Below the pieces are notes generated by a model, which did not search any database, was not told the origin of the DNA, and saw only the letters and a program-made list of their open reading frames with translations. This document shows positions 37,651-44,521 of a stretch of DNA of 44,521 nucleotides, piece after piece. Origin of the DNA: Clostridia bacterium. Its GTDB lineage: Bacteria; Bacillota; Clostridia; Oscillospirales; Acutalibacteraceae. The DNA lies in contig JAFTXJ010000020.1 in assembly GCA_017461625.1 (NCBI GenBank), positions 1 through 44,521 of the forward strand, given 5' to 3'. Position numbers and translations under genes: made by a program. Numbering within the stretch: the stretch's first letter is position 1; each line of letters starts with the position of its first letter.

Positions 37651-39759
37651 TTATTCATCTTTTTGATATGAACGGGCACTATAAACAAAATCTTCTTCGA
37701 GGTCTAAATCGTAGCGTTTGAGCAAATCTCTTATGAACCATATACAGTCTGCTGCTGAATAGCCTGTGCTTATGTAAATGCCGGAACCTTTCTTCAATTC
37801 ATAATCGCCTTTAATTTTATCAACATCATAAGAAAAAGCCGGAACAATCCATCCGTTAAAAGATTCACTATTCTTTGCCATTTTCTTAATAATCGAACTA
37901 TCAAGGTCGTAAAGTTTCAAAGCTACTGAACGCACCATAGCGGCGAAACTATCAATAGTAACTCTTTCACCCAAAAGCTCGTAATAATTCACATATTTAT
38001 ATGTAGCATTTTTAGGATCTGTAGCTTTGTATTCCTGATATCTTGGGTCGCTGAAATCAACAACAGTTTCAGCAGGTTTGATTGGGAATAATTTAAGAAT
38101 TGTTTTTGTTAATCTTTTCGCTCTTTCAGTAATTGTATCTTCGTTCCAGTCCTCTTTATCAAGCACATCATTATAAAGAACGGTAATATGTGTTGGAGTT
38201 TCAGGATTTTCAAGCATATCTTTTTTTACATCAAATGGTTTATCGCCTAATTCAGAATTATATCCCGTAAGAGTAAGATTGCCAAGGGTATGTAAATATC
38301 TGTCATGTACCTGTTCCCAATTCTCTCCAAGCATATTCTGCCAAGCCTTTGAAAGATTCTTGTTTTGAGGCATAATATGCTCAATGCTTAATGAATCGGT
38401 TTCAATCTTTTCTTTGCCTTGATTTTCAATAGAGGCAAGCAGATACTTACAGAGTGCATTTTTCCTGTAAAGATTTCTTTCTTTTAATGCTAATGCAAAT
38501 ACTTCATCTGTCGGGATGGCATCTTTTGATGTTAATTGTGATAAGAAAGAAACTATAGAATCATAATAAAAGTTTTTATTCTCATCCCTATTAAATGCAC
38601 GACCATAGAGAGTTTTGTATAAGCCTCTTAAAGAGTTTGAACCGACTTCACAGATAAGTCTGCGAATACTATAGTTGAGAAGCAGATGAAGCACATCAGC
38701 TAATTCATTTTCATCAATTATATCATCTTCAAAATCATCAAAAACATCAAACAAAAACAAGTATACGGTAGTTTGTTTGAGCTTGCGAAGACCACTCAGA
38801 GCTTTATTAATAGTCTTACTTAGATCTTTTGAACCGTTAAGGAAAATATCGTACTGTTTTGCATAATGCAGTAATTCTTCCAACATTGTTTCATTTGTAT
38901 ATTTTTCTTCTTTGAATAGAATCTTGAAATTATCATAAGCTTCTTTTTCACGAGTAAAGCCGTCAAGTTTGAAGTTGAGATAATCAAGGAAGAAATCTGA
39001 AAGGTGGTCATTACCAAGCAACTGTTCCATAACAAGCCAGTATTCTTCATATAATCTGTCTTGGTCAACTTCTGTCATAAGAACAAAGTTACGTATTTTA
39101 TCAGCAAGATTAAGAGGGACGCCTGTTGAGTTGATTCTTTCAAATATTTCCTGCTCTTTGCCCTTTTCTTCCTCTTCAAGCTTAATCATTGCACAAGAAA
39201 GATGTTCTATGCCATCATAAATTCTTTCGATAGTGAGATTTTCATCTTCTTCAAGTGCATCTCTAATAAGACGACAAAATAAATCGTAATTTTTGTAAAT
39301 TCCGCTTGATTTATCCATCTTATCAATCTGATTTGCCATAAGATACAATAGCTGCTTATTATCGCTTTTGATTGGCTTAAGCTTCAATTTGCTTGAATCG
39401 TCAATGTTATATTTTTTGAATTTATCTACATTAAACAATACTGATGTAAGCGTTTCTTTTTCAGAATCAGTTTCAGCAACATCTATAAGCGCTTTGATAA
39501 GTATATAAATAGTTGTTAATCTCTGCTGACCGTCTATTATTACGTAGTAATCTATTTTATTCTCATTTTTGAGTAGAGAGTAAACAACTGAACCGGTAAA
39601 ATGAAAACGGTCAAGTTCGTGAGCCTGAAGTATATCTTCAAATAGTTTTTCACACTGTTCCGCAGACCACTCATAGTTACGCTGATAAACAGGAATAGAA
39701 TACTGTCTCAAATTTTTATCTATAAAATCGTTTATGAAACTTCCTTTATCAATTTTCAT
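37651..39759 (-). CDS. DUF262/DUF1524 (GmrSD-like) nuclease
   Basis: The 702-aa protein has the DUF262 NTPase-like domain: IPVYQRNYEW (22-31), IDGQQRLTT (75-83) and FERINSTGVPLNLADKIRN (207-225). The DUF1524 HNH-like nuclease follows: SIEHIMPQ (His461), LGNLTLTGYNSELGDKPF (Asn494, Asn501). A C-terminal domain of about 100 residues (YVNYYELLGERVTIDSF...) resembles DUF5655/DUF4357-type add-ons. GmrSD-type enzymes restrict DNA with modified bases (type IV restriction); here both halves are fused, as in many orphan defence genes. The frame opens at 39816, but GGGGGTG stands 6 bases before the ATG at 39759. It is divergent from the type I restriction operon. Confidence 0.9.
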   Translation of the reverse strand: MKIDKGSFINDFIDKNLRQYSIPVYQRNYEWSAEQCEKLFEDILQAHELDRFHFTGSVVYSLLKNENKIDYYVIIDGQQRLTTIYILIKALIDVAETDSEKETLTSVLFNVDKFKKYNIDDSSKLKLKPIKSDNKQLLYLMANQIDKMDKSSGIYKNYDLFCRLIRDALEEDENLTIERIYDGIEHLSCAMIKLEEEEKGKEQEIFERINSTGVPLNLADKIRNFVLMTEVDQDRLYEEYWLVMEQLLGNDHLSDFFLDYLNFKLDGFTREKEAYDNFKILFKEEKYTNETMLEELLHYAKQYDIFLNGSKDLSKTINKALSGLRKLKQTTVYLFLFDVFDDFEDDIIDENELADVLHLLLNYSIRRLICEVGSNSLRGLYKTLYGRAFNRDENKNFYYDSIVSFLSQLTSKDAIPTDEVFALALKERNLYRKNALCKYLLASIENQGKEKIETDSLSIEHIMPQNKNLSKAWQNMLGENWEQVHDRYLHTLGNLTLTGYNSELGDKPFDVKKDMLENPETPTHITVLYNDVLDKEDWNEDTITERAKRLTKTILKLFPIKPAETVVDFSDPRYQEYKATDPKNATYKYVNYYELLGERVTIDSFAAMVRSVALKLYDLDSSIIKKMAKNSESFNGWIVPAFSYDVDKIKGDYELKKGSGIYISTGYSAADCIWFIRDLLKRYDLDLEEDFVYSARSYQKDE

Positions 39760-39787
39760 TTGCTGCACCCCCTGATAAATTGATAAT

Positions 39788-39816
39788 ATTGTAGCATATT
39801 CCACCACGCATTTCAA
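39788..39816 (-). promoter_or_regulatory. Promoter of the DUF262 gene
   Basis: On the minus strand TTGAAA (39816-39811), 17 bp, TACAAT (39793-39788). Confidence 0.7.
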
Positions 39817-39899
39817 CCGATTATCATGCTTGATGCGCTTAATTCAGTACCAATAATGTCACTTTGCTTTTCCTGAACTCTCAAAAAATCAGAAATCCA

Positions 39900-39928
39900 T
39901 TGAATTACAAGGAAAAATAATATATAAT
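39900..39928 (+). promoter_or_regulatory. Promoter of the hsd operon
   Basis: TTGAAT (39900-39905), 17 bp, TATAAT (39923-39928). It is divergent from the DUF262 promoter. Confidence 0.65.
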
Positions 39929-39962
39929 TAACAATAGGTTTTTATACTCTAAAAGCAAAAGT

Positions 39963-39987
39963 ATCCTCAATAATGCGGTTTGAGGAT
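39963..39987 (+). other. Leader hairpin of the hsd operon
   Basis: ATCCTCA (39963-39969) and TGAGGAT (39981-39987) form a 7-bp stem with an 11-base loop in the 5' leader. It could modulate translation or bind a regulator. Confidence 0.35.
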
Positions 39988-40015
39988 TACATAAAGTCAA
40001 GGAAGTGAGAATAGT

Positions 40016-42778
40016 ATGGCATATCAGAGTGAAGCTCAGTTGGAAGAACAGTTAATTGAACAACTTAATAGTCAGAATTATTCATCAGTAGAAATAGCTG
40101 ATTATGATGCTTTAGTTGATAATTTTAAGGTTCAGTTTGAAAAATTTAATTCATCAAAACTCAGTTCACCTTTAACAGATAAAGAGTGGGAACGAGTATT
40201 TAATGTTATGCTCGGTAAATCTGTTTATCAGAGTGCAAAGATTTTAAGGGATAAATTTGTCTTGGAGCGTGAAGACGGTACTAAGGTTTATTTGTCATTC
40301 TTTGATAACGACCACACTAAAAATATCTTTCAGGTAACACATCAGACAACAGTGGTTGGTAAATATGTAAACCGCTACGATGTTACCTTGCTTGTAAATG
40401 GTTTACCCCTCATTCAGATTGAATTAAAACGCCGTGGTGTAGATATAAGAGAAGCTGTTAATCAGGTAATGCGTTATAAAAAGCATTCCTATAACGGCTT
40501 ATATCACTTTATTCAGCTTTTTGTTGTTTCAAACGGAGTTGATACTAAATATTTTGCAAACTCTGACAGAGATTTGCTTTACAGCCTTGCTTTCTTCTGG
40601 ACCGATTTCAATAATATCCGCATTACGAATCTTAAAGAATTTTCAATATCATTCCTTGCCCGTGATCATGTTATAAAAATGCTCACAAGATTTACTATCA
40701 TCAATGATACTGACAAAATTCTTATGGTAATGAGACCTTATCAGGTTTACGCAGTTGAGGCTCTTGTGCGTCAGGCAACGCTTACAAATCGTAATGCTTA
40801 TATATGGCATACAACAGGTGCAGGAAAAACATTAACCTCATTTAAAACCGCACAGATTCTTGCTGCAAATCCTAACATTAAAAAGGTTATATTCCTTGTT
40901 GACAGAAAAGACCTCGACTCACAGACAACTGAAGAATTCAATAAGTTTGAAGATGGTTCTGTTGATGCAACAGACCGTACTGATATTCTTGTAAAGCAGA
41001 TGCAAGATAAAAACAGACAGCTTATTATTACAACTATTCAGAAAATGACTAATGCTGTTAAAAATGCAAGATATTCAAAAGTAATGGATACATACAGTAA
41101 CGAAAAAGTCGTATTCATTATCGATGAATGTCACCGCTCACAGTTCGGAGAAATGCATAAAGATATTATGCGTCATTTCAAAAATGCTCAGTTCTTCGGA
41201 TTTACAGGTACACCACGTTTTGAAGTAAATGGTAAAACTGAAGGAAAAATTACACAGACCACAGAAAAACTGTTTGGTGAGTGTTTACATAGCTATCTTA
41301 TCAAAGATGCAATTTTTGATAACAATGTTCTCGGTTTCCACATTGAATACAACAAAACTATTGAAGGCGATTTTGATTTCGATGACCCTACAATGGCAGA
41401 TGATATTGATACAGATGAATTATATATGTCTGATGAAAGAATGTCGCTCATTGCAAATCACATAGTTCAGAATCACAAGTCAAAAACAAGAGACAGACAG
41501 TACACTGCTATTTTTGCTGTATCCTCAATTAATCAGCTTGTAAAGTATTATGATATTTTCAAGAAGATAAAGCATGACCTTAATATCAGCGGTATTTTCT
41601 CTTACGGACAGAATGAAGATGCCGAAGGTAAAGATGAACATAGCCGTGATTCACTTGAACGCATAATTGCAGATTATAACGAAAAATTTAGCACTAATTT
41701 TTCAACAGACACTTTCTCTGCCTATCATAAAGATATTTCAGACCGTGTTAAAGGCAAAAAAACAAAACCATTAGATATTCTCATTGTTGTCAACATGTTC
41801 CTTACCGGTTTTGACAGCAAAACACTTTCTGTTCTCTATGTCGATAAAGAATTGAAATATCACGATTTGCTTCAGGCATATTCAAGAACCAATCGTGTTG
41901 AAAAAGAAACAAAGCCTTTTGGTATTATTATCTGCTATCGTAATCTTAAAAAGAATACCGATGATGCACTTGCACTTTTTTCAAAGAATAACTCGGAAGG
42001 AGTTATTGTACCCGGTTATGAGTTCTTTGTTGAAAAGTTTAACGAAATGGCAATCAAGCTTAAAGAAATTGCTCTCTTTCCCGAAGTTGTTGACACAATG
42101 CAGGATGAAGAAGAACAGAAGAAGTTTGTTATTGCATTCCGTGAACTTACAAAGTATTTACAGTCACTCAAAACATTTATAGAGTTTAGCTTTGATAAAG
42201 ATGCTCTTATTATGACGGAACAGGAATATATGGACTATAAGAGCAAATATCTTATGCTTTATGCAAGACAGAAGAATGCACGTCAGGTTGTTTCAGTTCT
42301 TGACGATGTTGACTTCTGCATTGAACTTATGGAGAGTGACCGTATTAATGTAGCTTACATTATGAACCTTCTTCGTAACATTCACTTTGATGACCCTAAA
42401 CAGAAGGATTATGATATTAAGCATATCGAAGAAGAACTCAATAGAACTGATAATCCGCAGTTGCTTCGCAAGGTTGATATTTTACAAGCTTTCTTAAATC
42501 AGGTCGTTCGTGGTCTTGGAAGCGTTGATGAAGTTGATGCAGCCTATAACGACTTTGAAAATGAAGAAAAGCGTAAGGAAATCGAAAACTTTGCTTCTAA
42601 CGAAGAAATTGAGCCTAAACTCCTGACTGAATTTATTTCGGAATATGAGTTCTCGGGCACTATGGATACAGGTAACATTCGTGACAGAATTGAAAAACCG
42701 TTACCGCTTCTGAAGAAAAAGAAGTTGGTAGAAAGAATTGTTGATTTCATCTTGTCACATGTTGAAAAATATCAGTAA
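40016..42778 (+). CDS. hsdR: Type I restriction endonuclease subunit R
   Basis: The motor-nuclease subunit of a type I restriction-modification complex, which translocates DNA and cuts remotely. The 920-aa protein has the N-terminal PD-(D/E)xK nuclease (Asp122 in NRYDVTL, Glu136-Leu-Lys138 in QIELKRR), a DEAD-like ATPase with Walker A TGAGKT (267-272), DECH (370-373) and FTGTP motif III, and the second RecA-like domain with YSRTNRVEKETKPFG (motif VI). A C-terminal helical region binds HsdM. GGAAGTGAG precedes the ATG. It starts the operon hsdR-hsdM-hsdS with 11- and 2-base gaps. Confidence 0.96.
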   Translation: MAYQSEAQLEEQLIEQLNSQNYSSVEIADYDALVDNFKVQFEKFNSSKLSSPLTDKEWERVFNVMLGKSVYQSAKILRDKFVLEREDGTKVYLSFFDNDHTKNIFQVTHQTTVVGKYVNRYDVTLLVNGLPLIQIELKRRGVDIREAVNQVMRYKKHSYNGLYHFIQLFVVSNGVDTKYFANSDRDLLYSLAFFWTDFNNIRITNLKEFSISFLARDHVIKMLTRFTIINDTDKILMVMRPYQVYAVEALVRQATLTNRNAYIWHTTGAGKTLTSFKTAQILAANPNIKKVIFLVDRKDLDSQTTEEFNKFEDGSVDATDRTDILVKQMQDKNRQLIITTIQKMTNAVKNARYSKVMDTYSNEKVVFIIDECHRSQFGEMHKDIMRHFKNAQFFGFTGTPRFEVNGKTEGKITQTTEKLFGECLHSYLIKDAIFDNNVLGFHIEYNKTIEGDFDFDDPTMADDIDTDELYMSDERMSLIANHIVQNHKSKTRDRQYTAIFAVSSINQLVKYYDIFKKIKHDLNISGIFSYGQNEDAEGKDEHSRDSLERIIADYNEKFSTNFSTDTFSAYHKDISDRVKGKKTKPLDILIVVNMFLTGFDSKTLSVLYVDKELKYHDLLQAYSRTNRVEKETKPFGIIICYRNLKKNTDDALALFSKNNSEGVIVPGYEFFVEKFNEMAIKLKEIALFPEVVDTMQDEEEQKKFVIAFRELTKYLQSLKTFIEFSFDKDALIMTEQEYMDYKSKYLMLYARQKNARQVVSVLDDVDFCIELMESDRINVAYIMNLLRNIHFDDPKQKDYDIKHIEEELNRTDNPQLLRKVDILQAFLNQVVRGLGSVDEVDAAYNDFENEEKRKEIENFASNEEIEPKLLTEFISEYEFSGTMDTGNIRDRIEKPLPLLKKKKLVERIVDFILSHVEKYQ

Positions 42779-42789
42779 GGAGTACAATT

Positions 42790-44358
42790 ATGGATAACAG
42801 TATTCAGGCTCATCAGAAAGAGCTTTGTAATAAACTTTGGACAATGGCTAATGCCCTGCGTGGAAATATGGAAGCATACGAATTCAAGAATTATATCTTG
42901 GGTATGATTTTCTATTACTATCTTTCAGATAAAACCGAAAAATATATGGTTAATCTTTTAAAAGATGATGGTATTACATATGAAGAAGCATGGAAAGATG
43001 ATGAATACCGTGAAGCCGTTGCAGAGGAATCGCTCAGAGATATGGGCTTTATTATCGAACCCAAATATCTTTTCTGCAAAATGGTAAAAATGGTTGAAAA
43101 CAGGTCATTTGATATTGAATTTTTACAGCAGGCAATCAACTCTCTTATGGAATCAACAATCGGTACTGATTCTCAGGAAGATTTCGATGGCTTGTTTTCT
43201 GACATGCAGCTTGACTCAACCAAACTCGGTCATACTGTAAAAGACAGAAGTGCCGTTATGAGCAAGATTATTGCCGCACTTGATGAAATCAACTTTAGTG
43301 TTGAAGATACAAAAATTGATGTTCTCGGTAATGCTTATGAATATCTAATCGGTCAGTTTGCCGCAACTGCGGGAAAAAAAGCCGGTGAGTTTTATACCCC
43401 TGCAGGTCCTGCAGAGCTTCTTTGCCGTCTTGCTTGTCTTGGTTTAACAGATGTAAAAGCGGCTGCAGACCCGACTTGCGGTTCAGGTTCATTGCTTCTC
43501 AGACTTAAAAATTATGCACATATTTATAATTATTACGGTCAGGAGCTTACTTCGACCACTTATAACCTTGCTCGTATGAATATGATTCTCCGTGGTGTTC
43601 CTTACCGTCACTTTAATATTTATAACGGAGATACTCTTGAACACGACTATTTTGGTGACACAAAATTCCGTGTTCAGGTAGCAAATCCGCCGTATTCTGC
43701 AAATTGGTCTGCAGATATGAAATTTATGGAAGATGAACGTTTCAACGAGTACGGGAAACTTGCGCCTAAGAGCAAGGCTGACTTTGCTTTCGTTCAGCAT
43801 ATGGTTTATCATATGGATGAAGACGGGCGTGCAGTTGTTCTGCTTCCTCATGGTGTTCTTTTCCGTGGTGCAGCAGAAGAGACAATCCGTAAATATCTTA
43901 TTGAAAAAATGAATGTTCTTGATGCTGTCATCGGACTTCCTGCAAATCTCTTCTTCGGCACAGGTATTCCCGTTTGTGTTCTTGTACTTAAGAGAGAACG
44001 AAACGGCAATAGTGATAACATTCTTTTCATTGATGCATCAAAGGATTTTGAACCCGGTAAAAATCAGAACATTCTTCGTGAATCTGACATCGACAAGATT
44101 GTTGCAACTTATGAAAATCGTGTTGATGTGGACAAGTATGCTCATGTTGCAACAATGGCAGAGATTGCGGAGAACGGATTTAATCTGAACATTCCCCGTT
44201 ATGTAGATACATTTGAGCCTGAACCCGAAATTGATCTTAATGAAGTTGCGGGCGAAATTCGCAAACTTCAGGCGGAAATCAAGCAGATTGATGCTGAGTT
44301 AAAACCGTTTTTTGACGAATTGGGACTTGATTTTCCCTTTGATACGGAGGGCAAATAA
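42790..44358 (+). CDS. hsdM: Type I DNA methyltransferase subunit M
   Basis: HsdM adds a methyl group to N6 of adenine in the target site with HsdS. The 522-aa protein has the N-terminal helical HsdM_N domain (KLWTMANALRGNMEAYEFKNYILGMIFYYYLSD), SAM-binding motif I DPTCGSG (227-233), catalytic NPPY (299-302), GEFYTP, and a C-terminal coiled coil that contacts HsdS. It is complete and ends 2 bases before hsdS. AAGGAG precedes the ATG. Confidence 0.96.
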   Translation: MDNSIQAHQKELCNKLWTMANALRGNMEAYEFKNYILGMIFYYYLSDKTEKYMVNLLKDDGITYEEAWKDDEYREAVAEESLRDMGFIIEPKYLFCKMVKMVENRSFDIEFLQQAINSLMESTIGTDSQEDFDGLFSDMQLDSTKLGHTVKDRSAVMSKIIAALDEINFSVEDTKIDVLGNAYEYLIGQFAATAGKKAGEFYTPAGPAELLCRLACLGLTDVKAAADPTCGSGSLLLRLKNYAHIYNYYGQELTSTTYNLARMNMILRGVPYRHFNIYNGDTLEHDYFGDTKFRVQVANPPYSANWSADMKFMEDERFNEYGKLAPKSKADFAFVQHMVYHMDEDGRAVVLLPHGVLFRGAAEETIRKYLIEKMNVLDAVIGLPANLFFGTGIPVCVLVLKRERNGNSDNILFIDASKDFEPGKNQNILRESDIDKIVATYENRVDVDKYAHVATMAEIAENGFNLNIPRYVDTFEPEPEIDLNEVAGEIRKLQAEIKQIDAELKPFFDELGLDFPFDTEGK

Positions 44359-44360
44359 TT

Positions 44361-44521
44361 ATGGCAAATGTATCCTCAAGTAACGGTATTGAAAAGTACC
44401 CTAAATTAAGATTTCCGGAGTTTACAGAGCCGTGGAAAATGCTATCTGCTGAAGAACTGTTTGAAAACATAGTGGATAAAAACCATCCTGATGATACTGT
44501 GTTAACAATCATTCAAGGCTC
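44361..44521 (+). CDS. hsdS: Type I restriction specificity subunit S, partial
   Basis: The first 53 codons (MANVSSSNGIEKYPKLRFPEFTEPWK... to IIQGS) are in view; the gene continues past the right edge. YPKLRFPEFTEPW is a hallmark opening of HsdS, leading into the first target-recognition domain. It follows hsdM by 2 bases with GGAGGG as ribosome binding site. Target specificity cannot be read from this fragment. Confidence 0.9.
   Translation, partial: MANVSSSNGIEKYPKLRFPEFTEPWKMLSAEELFENIVDKNHPDDTVLTIIQG

Noticed and set aside
1-44521. CRISPR array
   Set aside because: No regularly spaced direct repeats were seen; the only tandem repetition is protein-level in the MMPL gene.

Overview
The window looks like chromosome of a low-GC, Gram-positive Clostridia, most likely a gut Ruminococcaceae/Oscillospiraceae relative. 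This is inferred from TTGACA/TATAAT promoters with AGGAGG-type ribosome binding sites, a Bacillus-type LexA box at recA, a CsoR operator, a SipL-like spore-coat protein, a dockerin-bearing secreted protein, GH43, YitT, and TnpV/DUF6809 mobile-element genes. No rRNA or CRISPR array is visible.

Layout. (1) 1-1100: the 5' end of a possible Mor-like regulator, a minus-strand tRNA cluster (Ile2-CAT, Trp-CCA and one degenerate tRNA-like gene), and a 55-aa microprotein without basic residues in its own transcription unit. (2) 1100-4024: a copper operon, csoR-copA, with a CsoR operator between -35 and -10 and a CopZ-like domain fused to the ATPase behind an internal ribosome binding site. (3) 4025-5015: a structured intergenic repeat and an AT-rich HD phosphohydrolase gene. 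(4) 5016-10865: a minus-strand operon recA-recX-rimO-pgsA-(DUF5696-like), driven by a promoter with a LexA box. (5) 10900-16023: plus-strand rpmB, then envelope genes (CDP-glycerol glycerophosphotransferase-like, PlsC-like acyltransferase with a zinc ribbon, metallophosphoesterase, AI-2E/PerM exporter family). (6) 16024-23660: a secreted protein divergent from a small XRE regulator with a shared dyad, a SipL-like protein, a possible small RNA, a YitT protein, an HTH-membrane-lipase fusion, and a dockerin protein. (7) 23670-28090: metG-tatD, tRNA-Met and tRNA-Glu, a GNAT enzyme and a tyrosine phosphatase. (8) 28087-36270: GH43, a giant MMPL/RND transporter, an EamA transporter, a secreted protein with a possible permuted papain fold, an autoregulated TetR, and an orphan membrane protein. 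(9) 36405-44521: tRNA-Pro followed by an accessory island with small mobile-element ORFs (DUF6809, TnpV), a GmrSD-like DUF262/DUF1524 nuclease, and a type I restriction-modification operon hsdR-hsdM-hsdS that runs off the window.

How it fits together: most of the window is housekeeping (DNA repair, translation, lipid and envelope synthesis) with extracytoplasmic proteins suited to a plant-fibre niche. The two ends look accessory. The right end is a defence island beside a tRNA gene. The least explained items are the acidic microprotein, the HTH-TM-lipase fusion, the sixfold repeat in the MMPL transporter, the palindrome-fronted small transcript, and the internal CopZ start. All functional assignments rest on motif recognition by eye; no database search was run.
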